From assembly GCF_029338395.1 (NCBI RefSeq), contig NZ_CP119811.1:62001-126000 (forward strand): 64,000 bases of DNA. Reading direction: 5' to 3'. Source of the stretch: Halorussus caseinilyticus. GTDB lineage: Archaea; Halobacteriota; Halobacteria; Halobacteriales; Haladaptataceae. The notes below the pieces were generated by a model, which did no database searches, had not been told where the DNA came from, and saw nothing but the letters and a program-made list of their open reading frames with translations. A program made the translations under genes and the position numbers. This document shows, piece after piece, positions 16,971 through 26,292 of the stretch. Each line of letters starts with the position of its first letter. Position 1 is the first letter of the stretch.

Positions 16971-17685
16971 ATTCGCCGCTGGCGTCCGGTCCCACGGCAG
17001 GGAGTTCTTCCGGGCGCGAGTGAACGTCGTGTTGCTCGTCGTGTTACCCATCGTGTTGGTCGAGGGCTTCGGCCGCGCGATGGGCGTCGTGCCGGACCTC
17101 CCGTTCATGGAGGCGGTGCCCGCCAACCGGGGTCGGATGCTCGGTGCGGTGTTCAGCACCGCGTTCATCACCGGTCTCCTCGGCCTGTTCCAAATCGTCA
17201 GCGCACAGCGTGCCGACCGCCGACTCGTCCAGACCGGGTACTCCGCCGCGATGCTTCTGGCCACCCGTCTGGCGACCGTCGCCGGGTTCGGACTCCTCGT
17301 CGCAACCGTGAGTTTCGGGGTCCTGCGCGCTTCGCTGTCGCTGGACGCCCCGGTCGTCGCGTTCTTGGCGCTGATTCTGGCGGGAGTCACGTACGGTCTG
17401 CTCGGCGTCCTCGTGGGCGCGGTCGTGCCGAACGAACTCACGGGGTCGCTCGTCCTCGTGTTCATCGCCGACTTGGACGGGTTCCTCGGCGTCGGTCTCA
17501 GAAACCCGCCAGCGGTCAAGAAACTCTTCCCGCTTCACTACGCCCAGACGCTCTTCGAGTCGGCGGCCCTAGACGGGACCGTCGCCGCCGGAAACGTCGT
17601 CGGCGGACTCGTGTACGGCGGCGTCCTCGCAGTCCTCGTGATACTCGCGTTCCGACAGGCGATGCGAACGGAGGGGGTAGTGTGA
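16960..17685 (+). CDS. ABC-2 type transporter permease, first copy
   Basis: This 241-residue protein with six predicted transmembrane helices starts at a GTG (MTSRFAAGVRSHGREFF) inside the end of the ATPase gene. The chain has the ABC-2 permease order: one early helix (VVLLVVLPIVLVEGF), a second after a loop (GAVFSTAFITGLLGL), then four more. A loop with PAVKKLFPLHYAQTLFESA resembles the family segment before the last helix. It is 4 bases into the next permease. Confidence 0.85.
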   Translation: MTSRFAAGVRSHGREFFRARVNVVLLVVLPIVLVEGFGRAMGVVPDLPFMEAVPANRGRMLGAVFSTAFITGLLGLFQIVSAQRADRRLVQTGYSAAMLLATRLATVAGFGLLVATVSFGVLRASLSLDAPVVAFLALILAGVTYGLLGVLVGAVVPNELTGSLVLVFIADLDGFLGVGLRNPPAVKKLFPLHYAQTLFESAALDGTVAAGNVVGGLVYGGVLAVLVILAFRQAMRTEGVV

Positions 17686-18440
17686 ACGTCGAACACGTTC
17701 GGACGGCGCTCGGACTCCGGTTCCGCCAGTACGCCCGAGACCGCCTGTTCCTCGTTCTGCTGGTCTATCTCCCCGTGATGTACATCGGACTCATCAGTCA
17801 ACTGACGCCGCCGGTGGACCTCCCGGTTCGGGTCTCGGTGGGCACGTTGACCATGGAGTTGATGCGACCGATGGGACAGATAAACGGGGTCGTGATGACC
17901 GCGGCGGCGAGCGTCTTCGTCACCGGGATGGTCGGCCTGTTCACCATGTACCGGAGTCGCGGGGCGGACCGGCGACTCGTCCGTGCGGGGTTCGGTCCGA
18001 CGAACCTCGTGGTCGCTCGCCTCGGACTGCTGGTCGCAGTCGCCGCCGTCGCCACCGCGTTCGGCACCGGCGTCTTGCTGCTCAGCGTCTGGCCGAACCA
18101 CCTCGGACAGTTCGTGTTCGGCGTCGTCACCCTCGCGGTGACGTACGGTCTCGTCGGACTCGCGGTCGGACAGACGTTCGACCGCCTCGCCGGACTCTAC
18201 GTGATGCTGTTCACCCCCACGCTCGACATCGCGGTGTTCCAGAACCCCACGTTCATCCGCGGGGACCCGCCGACGTGGATGACCCTGCTCCCGAGTTATC
18301 ACGCCATGCAGGTCGTCTTGGACGCCGCGTTCGGCGACGGCGCGCGACTGCTGAACGCGGAGTTGGCGCTGGTCGTCCTCGGACTCGCGGGGCTACTGGC
18401 GGCGGCGGCACTCCACCGCGCGGGGGTGGTCGAGTCGTGA
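17682..18440 (+). CDS. ABC-2 type transporter permease, second copy
   Basis: This 252-residue protein has six predicted helices and is a paralogue of the preceding permease; both contain an ADRRLV motif in the cytoplasmic loop and a conserved LPxxYAMQ-type segment (here LLPSYHAMQVVLD). The GTG start overlaps the previous stop, and its own stop overlaps the GTG of the cyclase-like gene. With the ATPase it would form a heterodimeric exporter. Confidence 0.85.
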   Translation: MNVEHVRTALGLRFRQYARDRLFLVLLVYLPVMYIGLISQLTPPVDLPVRVSVGTLTMELMRPMGQINGVVMTAAASVFVTGMVGLFTMYRSRGADRRLVRAGFGPTNLVVARLGLLVAVAAVATAFGTGVLLLSVWPNHLGQFVFGVVTLAVTYGLVGLAVGQTFDRLAGLYVMLFTPTLDIAVFQNPTFIRGDPPTWMTLLPSYHAMQVVLDAAFGDGARLLNAELALVVLGLAGLLAAAALHRAGVVES

Positions 18441-20518
18441 CCTGCGCGAGCAATCTCCTCGTCGCCGCGCTGGTCGTGACCAGCGTCCTCGCCGGTGCGA
18501 CGGGAATCGGCGTCGGGTCCGGAGACCACGACCCCGACCCGTCGGCGGCGTTCGCCACCGACGGGTCCGAGAACGCTACGCGCGCGGACGCGGGAACGAA
18601 CGTGAGTAGTTCTCGGGTGCGTGCTGGCATCGACGACTCCCGCGGATACCTCCTGAATCAGGTCTCGGACGGTCGGTGGTTCGCCAACCTCTCGTACCGA
18701 AACGAGACGGGACCGCGGTCCGTTCGAATCACGCTCAACTACGCGCTGATGCTCGAACTCGTCAACGGGTCCGACCAGAGCCAGCGAAAGGCGCTGTCCT
18801 ACGCGCTGGACCGGCGTCGCGCCGACGGCGGGTGGAACGACACGACGGCGAACTACGCGGCGCTCCTCCTCCTCCGGCAAGCGTATCCCGGAGAGTACGG
18901 AGATGTCGTCGCCGACATCGAGCGCGAAATCGAGACCCGGAACATGTCGCTCGAACCCTTCGAGGGCGAGACGTTCCTGAACGCGTCGTTCCTGACGCGG
19001 GTGTACTACCTCGAGTTGAGCGACCGGTACAACCGCTCGGAACTGTTCGTCACCGAGTCCATCAGCGGCGGCGCGGAGGAAATCGCCGACATGACGCCCG
19101 CGTTCGAAGACGGGTTCGACCCGGACGAGCGGTTCATCGTCACCTACTCGGTTCTCGGGTCGATGACGACGAGCATCTTCGTGGCCGAAATCAACGACAA
19201 CCGGACTGAGGCCGCCCGAGACCGGCGGGAACTCGCCGCCCAGATTATCCTCGGTCGGCAAGGTCACGACGGCAACTGGGAGGTCACGCAGGGCGGCGTC
19301 CGGGCGCTGACCGCGCTGGCGTTACAGAACTTCACCGCGGAGAACCGGAGCGTCCGGAAGGGTATCGACGCCCTCGAACGGATGCAACGGGACGACGGGC
19401 GACTGCCGCCGTTTGCGATGTCGATAACCGACACGGCGGACGCCCATCGCACGCTCCACCGGACGGGCGTGCCCAAGGACAACGAGACGCTTCGGCGGGC
19501 GGCCCAGTGGCTCTTAGACGCCCGAACGACCGGACCGAACGGGTCGAATCCGGCACCCGCGATAATGTTCCGGAAGTACCACGGTGCGGGATGGGCGTTG
19601 ATTCCCTCGACGTACAGCGACTGGGACGACACCGCGCTGGCAATCGACGCGCTCAACGTCTACGACGACCGTCTCACGAACCGGTCGGTGCAGTTCCTCT
19701 TCACGGTCCAGAACGACGACGGCAGTTGGGGAACCTACATGACGAACTTCTCGCCGCTCAACGAGAGCGAGCGCGAACGCGCAATCGACGAACTCGGTCG
19801 TGACGCGTACAAAGGGTTGTTCGTCGACCCGGAAGCCCACGCCGTCACCGCCCACGCACTCACGGCGGTCGGTGAGAACGGGTACACCGTCGAGAACAAC
19901 GAGTCGGTCCGGCGCGCCGTCGAGTACCTCTTGGAGAACAACCAACGGAACGGTCTCTGGGACGCGGCGTGGTACAACGAGTACACGTACGGAACCGCGG
20001 CGGTTCTCCTCGCGTTCGAGGATGTCGGCGTGGACATGGACCGTCCCGAAGTCCAGCGGGCGGCCCAGACCCTCATCGACAAGCAGAACCCCGACGGCGG
20101 TTGGGGAGAACGCTGGGACCCCGACGAGTCCGACTACCATCGCTGGGGTCGTTCGACCGTCGAACAGACCGCGTGGGCGGTACAGGCGCTGTTAGCCGCG
20201 GGCGTCTCGCCCGACCACCCGGCGGTTCGTCGCGGCGTCGATTATCTCCTCGACCACCAGAACGCCGACGGGTCGTGGGCGGTTCACCCCTCGTTCAGAC
20301 TCGGTGCTGGCGTGCCGACCTACCGGAACCCGGTGTTGACACAGACCGGTGGGCTGATGGCCCTGACGATGTACGCCGAGTCGAAGGACATCCCGACCGC
20401 ACCCGAGCGCGAAGAACCCGGCACGGTAGACAAAGCGACCGAACCCGAGACGCTCGTTCCGATAGTGTCGCTTGCCACGCTCCTCGTCGGTCTCTTCGTG
20501 CGCCGATGGAGGAAGTAA
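18437..20518 (+). CDS. Predicted extracellular class II terpene cyclase-like (squalene-hopene cyclase repeat) protein
   Basis: This 693-residue protein has a signal-like helix (about 5-25), then alpha-alpha repeats of the prenyltransferase/squalene-oxidase fold. Repeats such as RRADGGWNDTTANY, QNDDGSWGTY, QNPDGGWGE and QNADGSWAV are QW-type. Residues 395-400 read DWDDTA, matching the catalytic DxDDTA of class II cyclases (squalene-hopene cyclase DVDDTA). STVEQTAWAVQALLAAG matches the C-terminal part of SHC. A C-terminal membrane helix (VPIVSLATLLVGLFV) and basic tail follow. Many NxS/T sites suggest it is outside the cell, which is unusual for a cyclase. Cyclase activity is plausible but not proven; surface proteins with such repeats also exist. 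It starts at a GTG overlapping the permease stop. Confidence 0.65.
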   Translation: MTCASNLLVAALVVTSVLAGATGIGVGSGDHDPDPSAAFATDGSENATRADAGTNVSSSRVRAGIDDSRGYLLNQVSDGRWFANLSYRNETGPRSVRITLNYALMLELVNGSDQSQRKALSYALDRRRADGGWNDTTANYAALLLLRQAYPGEYGDVVADIEREIETRNMSLEPFEGETFLNASFLTRVYYLELSDRYNRSELFVTESISGGAEEIADMTPAFEDGFDPDERFIVTYSVLGSMTTSIFVAEINDNRTEAARDRRELAAQIILGRQGHDGNWEVTQGGVRALTALALQNFTAENRSVRKGIDALERMQRDDGRLPPFAMSITDTADAHRTLHRTGVPKDNETLRRAAQWLLDARTTGPNGSNPAPAIMFRKYHGAGWALIPSTYSDWDDTALAIDALNVYDDRLTNRSVQFLFTVQNDDGSWGTYMTNFSPLNESERERAIDELGRDAYKGLFVDPEAHAVTAHALTAVGENGYTVENNESVRRAVEYLLENNQRNGLWDAAWYNEYTYGTAAVLLAFEDVGVDMDRPEVQRAAQTLIDKQNPDGGWGERWDPDESDYHRWGRSTVEQTAWAVQALLAAGVSPDHPAVRRGVDYLLDHQNADGSWAVHPSFRLGAGVPTYRNPVLTQTGGLMALTMYAESKDIPTAPEREEPGTVDKATEPETLVPIVSLATLLVGLFVRRWRK

Positions 20519-20610
20519 TGCCTGTCTCGGTTTTCTGCTTGCGAAAGCGATATTCAAACGACTAAAATTTTCGGATTGGCCCACCATCGTCTACTTTTAT
20601 GTGCCATTAG

Positions 20611-20618
20611 TTATATTC
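20611..20618 (+). promoter_or_regulatory. TATA box for the MMPL transporter operon
   Basis: TTATATTC lies 15-22 bases before the ATG of a 15-codon ORF at 20633 and 59-66 bases before the MMPL start. It indicates a separate promoter after the cyclase-like gene. Confidence 0.45.
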
Positions 20619-20632
20619 AGAATATAGAGAAA

Positions 20633-20680
20633 ATGAGTCGAGAAGCGCATCGTATCGAACGCGAAGGGAGGTATCGATGA
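20633..20680 (+). CDS. 15-codon upstream ORF coupled to the MMPL gene
   Basis: A short ORF (MSREAHRIEREGRYR) ends in TGA that overlaps the MMPL ATG (ATGA). It covers the Shine-Dalgarno-like GGGAGG. It may be a translated leader that couples initiation, or chance. Confidence 0.35.
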   Translation: MSREAHRIEREGRYR

Positions 20681-23289
20681 GCCGAAGTGACAGACTGGCG
20701 GGTATCGTCAGCGAACACAGCAAAGCCGTCGTCGTCGTGCTACTGGTAGCGACCCTCGCGGTCAGCGCGGGTAGCATCCACGTCGAGGAATCGACTTCGT
20801 TCCAGTCCGTCGAAGGCCAATCGACGGTGATGAAGAAAAACACGTACGTTCAGCAGAACTTCGGTGGGTCGGAGAATCGGACTGCACAGGTACTCGTCGT
20901 CACGCGAAACGAGAGCGGGAACGCCCTGTCGAAGGAGTCGCTCGTTCGAACGCTCCGCTACCAACAGTCGTTGCGGAACAACGACACGGTCAACGAGACG
21001 CTGGTCGAAGACGCGCCGATAACCAGCGTCGCCAGCATCGTCGGGCAGGCCGCCGTGCTTCAGGAGCGACGTGCGAAACGGCAGGCACAGCGTCAGTCGG
21101 GAGGTAACGCGACGGCCGCCGCCAACGTCACGACGCCGACGCTCGACCAGCAAATCGAACAGTTGGAGTCGATGAGCGAGAGCGAGGTCGATACGCTGGT
21201 GTCGAACCTCTTCCGGACGGACACGACGAGTCCGCTCGGCCAACTCGGTCTCCAACTGCTCCCGAAGGACTACGAACCGGGGACGGCGACCGCGGACGCG
21301 CGGATGATGGTCGTCACCCAACGAACCGAAGTGGACACGACCAGCGGAGCGACGCTCACCGACGCCACCATCGACGCGCAGGTGGCGGTCCGTGAAATCG
21401 GCGAGACGCAGGCCGGGTCCCAAGACCACGTGGTCTTCGGGAAGGGGTACGTGACCATCGAGGAGACCAACTCGATGTCGGACAGTTTCGCCATCATCAG
21501 TCCGCTGGCGCTGATATTCATCCTCGTCACGCTACTGCTGGCGTACCGGGACCTGCTGGACATCGCACTCGGCTTCCTCGGCATCGTCCTCGTCCTGATG
21601 TGGACGTTCGGGTTCATGGGTTGGGCCGGGATGGTGTTCAACCAGATGATGATAGCGGTCCCGGTCCTGCTCATCGGTCTCTCCATCGACTACAGCATCC
21701 ACGTCGTGATGCGCTACCGGGAAGAACGGGAGGCGGACGACCGGAGCATCCGAGACGCCATGCGGCGTTCGGTGGGGAAGGTCGGAGTCGCGCTCGCGCT
21801 CGTTACCGCCACCACCGCTATCGGGTTCATGACCAACCTGACGAGCAGTCTCCCGGCGGTCCAGAACTTCGGCGTCGTGAGCGCGGCGGGCATCGTCTCG
21901 GCGCTGATAGTGTTCGGTGCGTTCATCCCGGCGCTGAAGGTCGAACTCGATAGCCTGCTCGCGGGGTTCGGATTCGACCGGCGCAAGCGCGCCATCGGCA
22001 CCGACGGCGGCCGGTTGAGTTCCGTGCTGACTCTCGGCGTCCGGGTCGCCCGGCGCGCCCCGGTAGTCGTGCTACTGGCCGTCCTGTTAGTGAGTGCCGC
22101 CAGCGGGTACGCGGGGACCCAAGTCGAGAGTTCCTTCTCCGAAGAGCAGTTCATCGCCGACGACCCGCCGGAGTGGACCGAATCGCTTCCGGGACCGCTC
22201 GCGCCCGCCAACTACACCGTCAAGGAGAACCTCCACTACATCGAGTCGAACTTCCAGACGCCGGACAAGCGGACGACCGTCCTCGTGGAAGGGGCGGTGA
22301 CCGACCCGAAGACGCTCGACAAACTCGACGCGGCGGCGGCCGACGCCGCCGAGTCGGACACGACCTACGTCGGTCCGGGCGGCGAACCCGCGGTGTCGTC
22401 GCCGGTCTCGCTCGCCCATCGAATCGCGGACCGGAACCAGACGGTCAATCGGACGCTCCGGGCCGCCGACACCGATGGTGACGGCGTCCCCGACCAAAAC
22501 GTCACCGCGGTCTACGACTCGCTGTTCGGGGCGGCACCCGAACGGGCCAGTCAGGTCATCTACCGTGACGACGGCGAGTACGAGGCCGTCCGGATAAGCA
22601 TCTCGGTCGTCGGAACGGCGTCCCCGACCGAGACCGCTTCCGCGACGAAAGACATCGCGGCCACCGCCGAATACGACGCCGTCACCGTCACCGCGACCGG
22701 CGGTCCCGTCGTGAACAAGGAGTTCATGGAGCGAGTCACCTCGACGGTCGCCGAGAGTCTCGCGCTGACCATCGGTCTCGTGTTCGTCCTCCTGCTCATC
22801 GCGTTCCGACTCTCCGGACGGCGCGCGACCCTCGGAGGTCTGACGCTCGTCCCGACCCTCCTCAGCGTGAGTTGGATAGTTGGGACGATGTACCTGCTCG
22901 ACATCCCGTTCAGCTTCACGACCGCCGTCATCGGCAGTATCTCCATCGGACTCGGGGTGGACTACGCCATCCACGTCACCGAGCGGTACAGCCACGAACT
23001 GACCCAGCACAGCGACCCGTGGGACGCGCTCACGACGACGATAAGCGGAACCGGCGGCGCACTGCTGAGTAGCGCGGTCACGACCACCATCGGATTCGGC
23101 GTACTCGCGTTCACGTTCCTGCCGGGACTCCAGCAGTTCGGCATCATCATCGCGCTGTCCATCGTGTACGCGTTCTTCGCCAGCGTGTTCGTGTTGCCCT
23201 CGCTGTTGATACTCTGGACGCGAGCGATAGGTGAACAGACGCTCACCGGTGGAAGCGGGTCCGTCGAGACAGCTACTGCCAACGACTGA
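20677..23289 (+). CDS. MMPL/RND superfamily transporter
   Basis: This 870-residue transporter has two homologous halves: helix 1, a large outer domain (about 40-265), a cluster of five helices, then a second outer domain and five more helices. Paired motifs GLSIDYSIHVVMRY (first half) and GLGVDYAIHVTERY (second half) are the RND signatures around the fourth helix. Relatives move lipids (MmpL) or hopanoids (HpnN), so a lipid or terpenoid cargo fits the neighbouring cyclase-like, prenyl synthase and UbiA genes; this is inference. An upstream GGGAGG Shine-Dalgarno is 6 bases before the ATG. Confidence 0.88.
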   Translation: MSRSDRLAGIVSEHSKAVVVVLLVATLAVSAGSIHVEESTSFQSVEGQSTVMKKNTYVQQNFGGSENRTAQVLVVTRNESGNALSKESLVRTLRYQQSLRNNDTVNETLVEDAPITSVASIVGQAAVLQERRAKRQAQRQSGGNATAAANVTTPTLDQQIEQLESMSESEVDTLVSNLFRTDTTSPLGQLGLQLLPKDYEPGTATADARMMVVTQRTEVDTTSGATLTDATIDAQVAVREIGETQAGSQDHVVFGKGYVTIEETNSMSDSFAIISPLALIFILVTLLLAYRDLLDIALGFLGIVLVLMWTFGFMGWAGMVFNQMMIAVPVLLIGLSIDYSIHVVMRYREEREADDRSIRDAMRRSVGKVGVALALVTATTAIGFMTNLTSSLPAVQNFGVVSAAGIVSALIVFGAFIPALKVELDSLLAGFGFDRRKRAIGTDGGRLSSVLTLGVRVARRAPVVVLLAVLLVSAASGYAGTQVESSFSEEQFIADDPPEWTESLPGPLAPANYTVKENLHYIESNFQTPDKRTTVLVEGAVTDPKTLDKLDAAAADAAESDTTYVGPGGEPAVSSPVSLAHRIADRNQTVNRTLRAADTDGDGVPDQNVTAVYDSLFGAAPERASQVIYRDDGEYEAVRISISVVGTASPTETASATKDIAATAEYDAVTVTATGGPVVNKEFMERVTSTVAESLALTIGLVFVLLLIAFRLSGRRATLGGLTLVPTLLSVSWIVGTMYLLDIPFSFTTAVIGSISIGLGVDYAIHVTERYSHELTQHSDPWDALTTTISGTGGALLSSAVTTTIGFGVLAFTFLPGLQQFGIIIALSIVYAFFASVFVLPSLLILWTRAIGEQTLTGGSGSVETATAND

Positions 23290-23297
23290 GTAACCTA

Positions 23298-24323
23298 ATG
23301 TACGACGCCCCCTCTGTCCCACCGTTGGACGACGTTCCGGCCGCAGGTTCGAGTACGGAGAACGGTATCGACAGCAGTACGCCGCCGTCCGCAGTGTTCG
23401 AGTGGCTCAAGAGCGACGTTCGGCCGGTCGTCGACGACCGCATCGCCGACATCGTGGGTGACTCGTCGTTCAGTGAGCGACTGGCGTATCAGGTCGAGAC
23501 CGGCGGAAAACGAGTTCGGCCCGGACTCACGCTCACCGCGGCGGAACTCTGCGGTCTCGAACGCGACCGGGCGCTCGACATCGCGGCGTGTGTCGAGTTG
23601 ATACACACCTACTCGCTGGTCCACGACGACTTGGCGGACGGCGACCGGACCCGACGGGGAGAGCCGACGTTTTGGGACGTGTTCGGGCGGCCCGATGCGG
23701 TCAACGTCGGCGACATGCTCCTGTCGTACGCGCTCGAAGCGCTCCCCGAATCCGTCACCGAGCGGGCAATCGCCACGGTCCGGACGATGACGGAGGGTCA
23801 ACAGCTCGATTTCGACTTCACCGGCCGTCGGGACTGTACCGTAGAGGACTACCTCACGATGGTGTGGAAGAAGACGGGGGTGTTGTTGGACTTCTGTATC
23901 GCCGCGCCGCAGTTGGCGAGCGGAACCACGCTCGCGGTCGATGAGAAGCGACTCGGGCGACTCTGGCAGGCGTTTCAAATCCGGGACGACGTACTCGACC
24001 TCGAACCGAACAGCGGTCGGGACGCTATCGGGTCCGACGTTCGAGCGGGCAAGCGAACGCTCATGGCGGTCCACGCCGACGACGAGGCGATTTACGACAT
24101 CTTGGACAAGCCGCCCGCCGAAACCTCGGACGCAGATGTGGAGTTCGTCCGCGAGAGATTCGAAGCCCACGGCAGTATCCAGTTCGCTCGCCATCGGATG
24201 CGGGTTCACGCCCGAGACGCCGTACGGACGCTCGACGACCTACCGGACTGCCCACAGCGGGACCGACTCCTCTCCCTCTGTGAGTACGTCGTCGCGCGCG
24301 GGACCGATTCGCAGGGCCAGTAG
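23298..24323 (+). CDS. Polyprenyl diphosphate synthase (GGPP/FPP synthase-like)
   Basis: This 341-residue trans-isoprenyl synthase has GGKRVRP (69-75), the first Asp-rich motif DDLAD (110-114) followed by RR at 119-120, and the second motif DDVLD (230-234). It would condense isopentenyl diphosphate with allylic diphosphates using Mg. Chain length cannot be decided from the motifs. It lies 8 bases after the MMPL gene in the same orientation, so it is probably in that operon. Haloarchaea already have a housekeeping GGPP synthase elsewhere, so this copy may serve a special terpenoid (inference). Confidence 0.9.
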   Translation: MYDAPSVPPLDDVPAAGSSTENGIDSSTPPSAVFEWLKSDVRPVVDDRIADIVGDSSFSERLAYQVETGGKRVRPGLTLTAAELCGLERDRALDIAACVELIHTYSLVHDDLADGDRTRRGEPTFWDVFGRPDAVNVGDMLLSYALEALPESVTERAIATVRTMTEGQQLDFDFTGRRDCTVEDYLTMVWKKTGVLLDFCIAAPQLASGTTLAVDEKRLGRLWQAFQIRDDVLDLEPNSGRDAIGSDVRAGKRTLMAVHADDEAIYDILDKPPAETSDADVEFVRERFEAHGSIQFARHRMRVHARDAVRTLDDLPDCPQRDRLLSLCEYVVARGTDSQGQ

Positions 24324-24672
24324 GCCGGTCCGCGCGGCGACGAGGGCGAGAGGCCACCGTGGGCCTTCGGTTCGCCAGCCACCATCCGGGCACACGACCT
24401 GACCGACGACCGATTTCAGTGACGATTCACCGTTTCGGACTCTATCCGCTGTCGAAAGTCGCAAAAAGTAAGTAGTACCATAATTATTATATTTACGTTA
24501 ACCCTGCTCGAAAACGAGCGTCGAACGTACATGAAAAATTTCCAATGGGACCGAAGACGGCCGGACTCGCATCGGTCGCCGGGGTTCCGACTAGAAATAT
24601 CAGATAGACGCATTAGAACCCGTCCGAACGACGAACCGGGCGCGAGCGCGCTCGAAAGTAACACGGAAAATC
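24324..24672. other. Intergenic region with AT-rich promoter island
   Basis: The stretch after the prenyl synthase contains an AT-rich island at about 24465-24505 (ATAATTATTATATTT), likely the promoter for the UbiA gene at 24673, and the short palindrome CGAGCGCGCTCG near 24640. I see no gene in it. Confidence 0.5.
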
Positions 24673-25605
24673 ATGAGTGTAGTTAACAACCTCGCACTGT
24701 TAGCAGGTGGTATCGGCGTCGGAGTACTGGCTCTCTTGGCCCACTCGGTCCAAGCGACCAGTTCGCTCCTGAAGCGAATCTCGAAGATGGTCCCCTGCAC
24801 CTTCGCGTACTGGGCGATGATTGCGTTCGGGATGCTGTTCGAGTTGAAAGACGGGACGTTCTCGACCGAACTCCTCCCGCTACTGGGGGCCGCGGCCGTC
24901 GCCGTCTCGTTCGCTAACTGGGGTCAGTGGTTGATAAACGACCTCTACGACAAGGACACCGACAAGCACTCGAATCAGGACCGAGCGACCACCCAAAACG
25001 AGATTTCCGACCGAGTGACCTTCTACACCGGTACCTCGCTGTCCGTCTTCGGATGCCTCTTCGCACTCGTCATCAACGTGTACGCACTCCTCAGCGTCCT
25101 CGGATTCATCGTCGTGTTCGGTGCGTACTCCATCCGACCCATCCGCCTGAAGTCGAACGCCTACACCGCGATGCTCTCGATTGGACTGCTCGGCGGATTC
25201 TGTTTCCTCCTCGGTTCCGCGACGGTCGTGAACCAACCGTCGGCGTTCACGCTGTTCATCTTCGCGCTGATAACGCTGGTCATGACCATCAACGTGTCGT
25301 ACAAAGACATCAAGGACGCAGAACACGACGAGAAGTCCGACAGCGAGAACTTCGTCGTCAAGTTCGGTCGTGACCGCGTTCGCCGACTCCTCATCGTGGG
25401 TCTCCCGATTTCGTACTTCATGTTCGGTCTCGTGTTCGAGCTCTACTCGTGGCTTCCGGTCTTCGCGGTACTCGCACTGGTCGTCGTCTACCTGCTGTAC
25501 GACAGAGACGGCAAGTACCACCGACTCGTCTACGAACTGGACGCACTCAACGGCGTCTACCTCCTGATGCTCGGTCTCGGATACTACGGCGTCCAACTGC
25601 TATAA
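24673..25605 (+). CDS. UbiA family prenyltransferase
   Basis: This 310-residue membrane enzyme has the two Asp-rich motifs of UbiA: NDLYDKDTD (N89, D90, D93, D97) and YKDIKDAEHD (D212, D215, D219). About eight or nine hydrophobic helices surround them. UbiA enzymes transfer prenyl chains to aromatic or sugar acceptors; some are terpene cyclases. The acceptor here is unknown, but the proximity to a prenyl diphosphate synthase and a class II cyclase-like protein suggests a dedicated terpenoid route. It has its own promoter. Confidence 0.88.
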   Translation: MSVVNNLALLAGGIGVGVLALLAHSVQATSSLLKRISKMVPCTFAYWAMIAFGMLFELKDGTFSTELLPLLGAAAVAVSFANWGQWLINDLYDKDTDKHSNQDRATTQNEISDRVTFYTGTSLSVFGCLFALVINVYALLSVLGFIVVFGAYSIRPIRLKSNAYTAMLSIGLLGGFCFLLGSATVVNQPSAFTLFIFALITLVMTINVSYKDIKDAEHDEKSDSENFVVKFGRDRVRRLLIVGLPISYFMFGLVFELYSWLPVFAVLALVVVYLLYDRDGKYHRLVYELDALNGVYLLMLGLGYYGVQLL

Positions 25606-25713
25606 CGTCGTTCTCACCGACGACGCCTTTGTGTTGACGCGGTGAACGCCCGCGTCCGACCGTCAGACACAACAATTTAATGACTTCGCTATGTATCGAA
25701 CGTCGTGAACAAC

Positions 25714-26238
25714 ATGGGTACCGAGGGAAACCCAGTGAAAGCGGTTCGAGACGAGGTAATCGACTCGTTCGAACACAGCGCCGAAATCTACGGTTTAAAT
25801 CGGAGCTACGGCCGGTTGTACGGCATCCTCTTTTTCGCGGGCGGTCCGGTGTCGCTCGACGAACTCGTCGAGGAGAGCGGGTACGCTAAATCCACGGTGA
25901 GTACGGCGATGAAACAGATGGAGCAATTACACCTCGTCTACCGGCGGTCGGTTCCGGGGGAAGGGAAGAAGGCGTTCTACGAGGCGGAGTCTCACTTCTG
26001 GCGGGTCGTCCAAGAGTTCCTCCGCCGCGAGGTCCAACACGAAATCCGGATTATGACTGAGACGCTGGAATCCGCGGAGGCGGACCTCGAAGCAATCGAC
26101 GACGAGGCCGAACACGACCTCGAACGGATTCGGTCGCTCAAGCAGACGTACGACCAGAGTCAGGCGCTCCTCGACGTTCTCACGAGCGCGTCGGTCGATG
26201 ACCTCGACGACCTCGTGGAACGACTTCGGCGCGACTGA
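25714..26238 (+). CDS. GbsR/MarR-type helix-turn-helix regulator
   Basis: This 174-residue protein has a winged-helix domain at about 25-85 (RSYGRLYGILFFAGG, then LDELVEESGYAKSTVSTAM), followed by long charged helices at about 100-150 that can form a coiled-coil dimer interface. It matches the GbsR family. A GTG at 25705 adds three residues. It lies just after the UbiA gene and may regulate the terpenoid block, or the aldo/keto reductase that follows. Confidence 0.78.
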   Translation: MGTEGNPVKAVRDEVIDSFEHSAEIYGLNRSYGRLYGILFFAGGPVSLDELVEESGYAKSTVSTAMKQMEQLHLVYRRSVPGEGKKAFYEAESHFWRVVQEFLRREVQHEIRIMTETLESAEADLEAIDDEAEHDLERIRSLKQTYDQSQALLDVLTSASVDDLDDLVERLRRD

Positions 26239-26292
26239 CGCCGCCGAACGGCGTATCCAGCTCCTTTTTAGGCTTCGACGTGACGCGAACGC

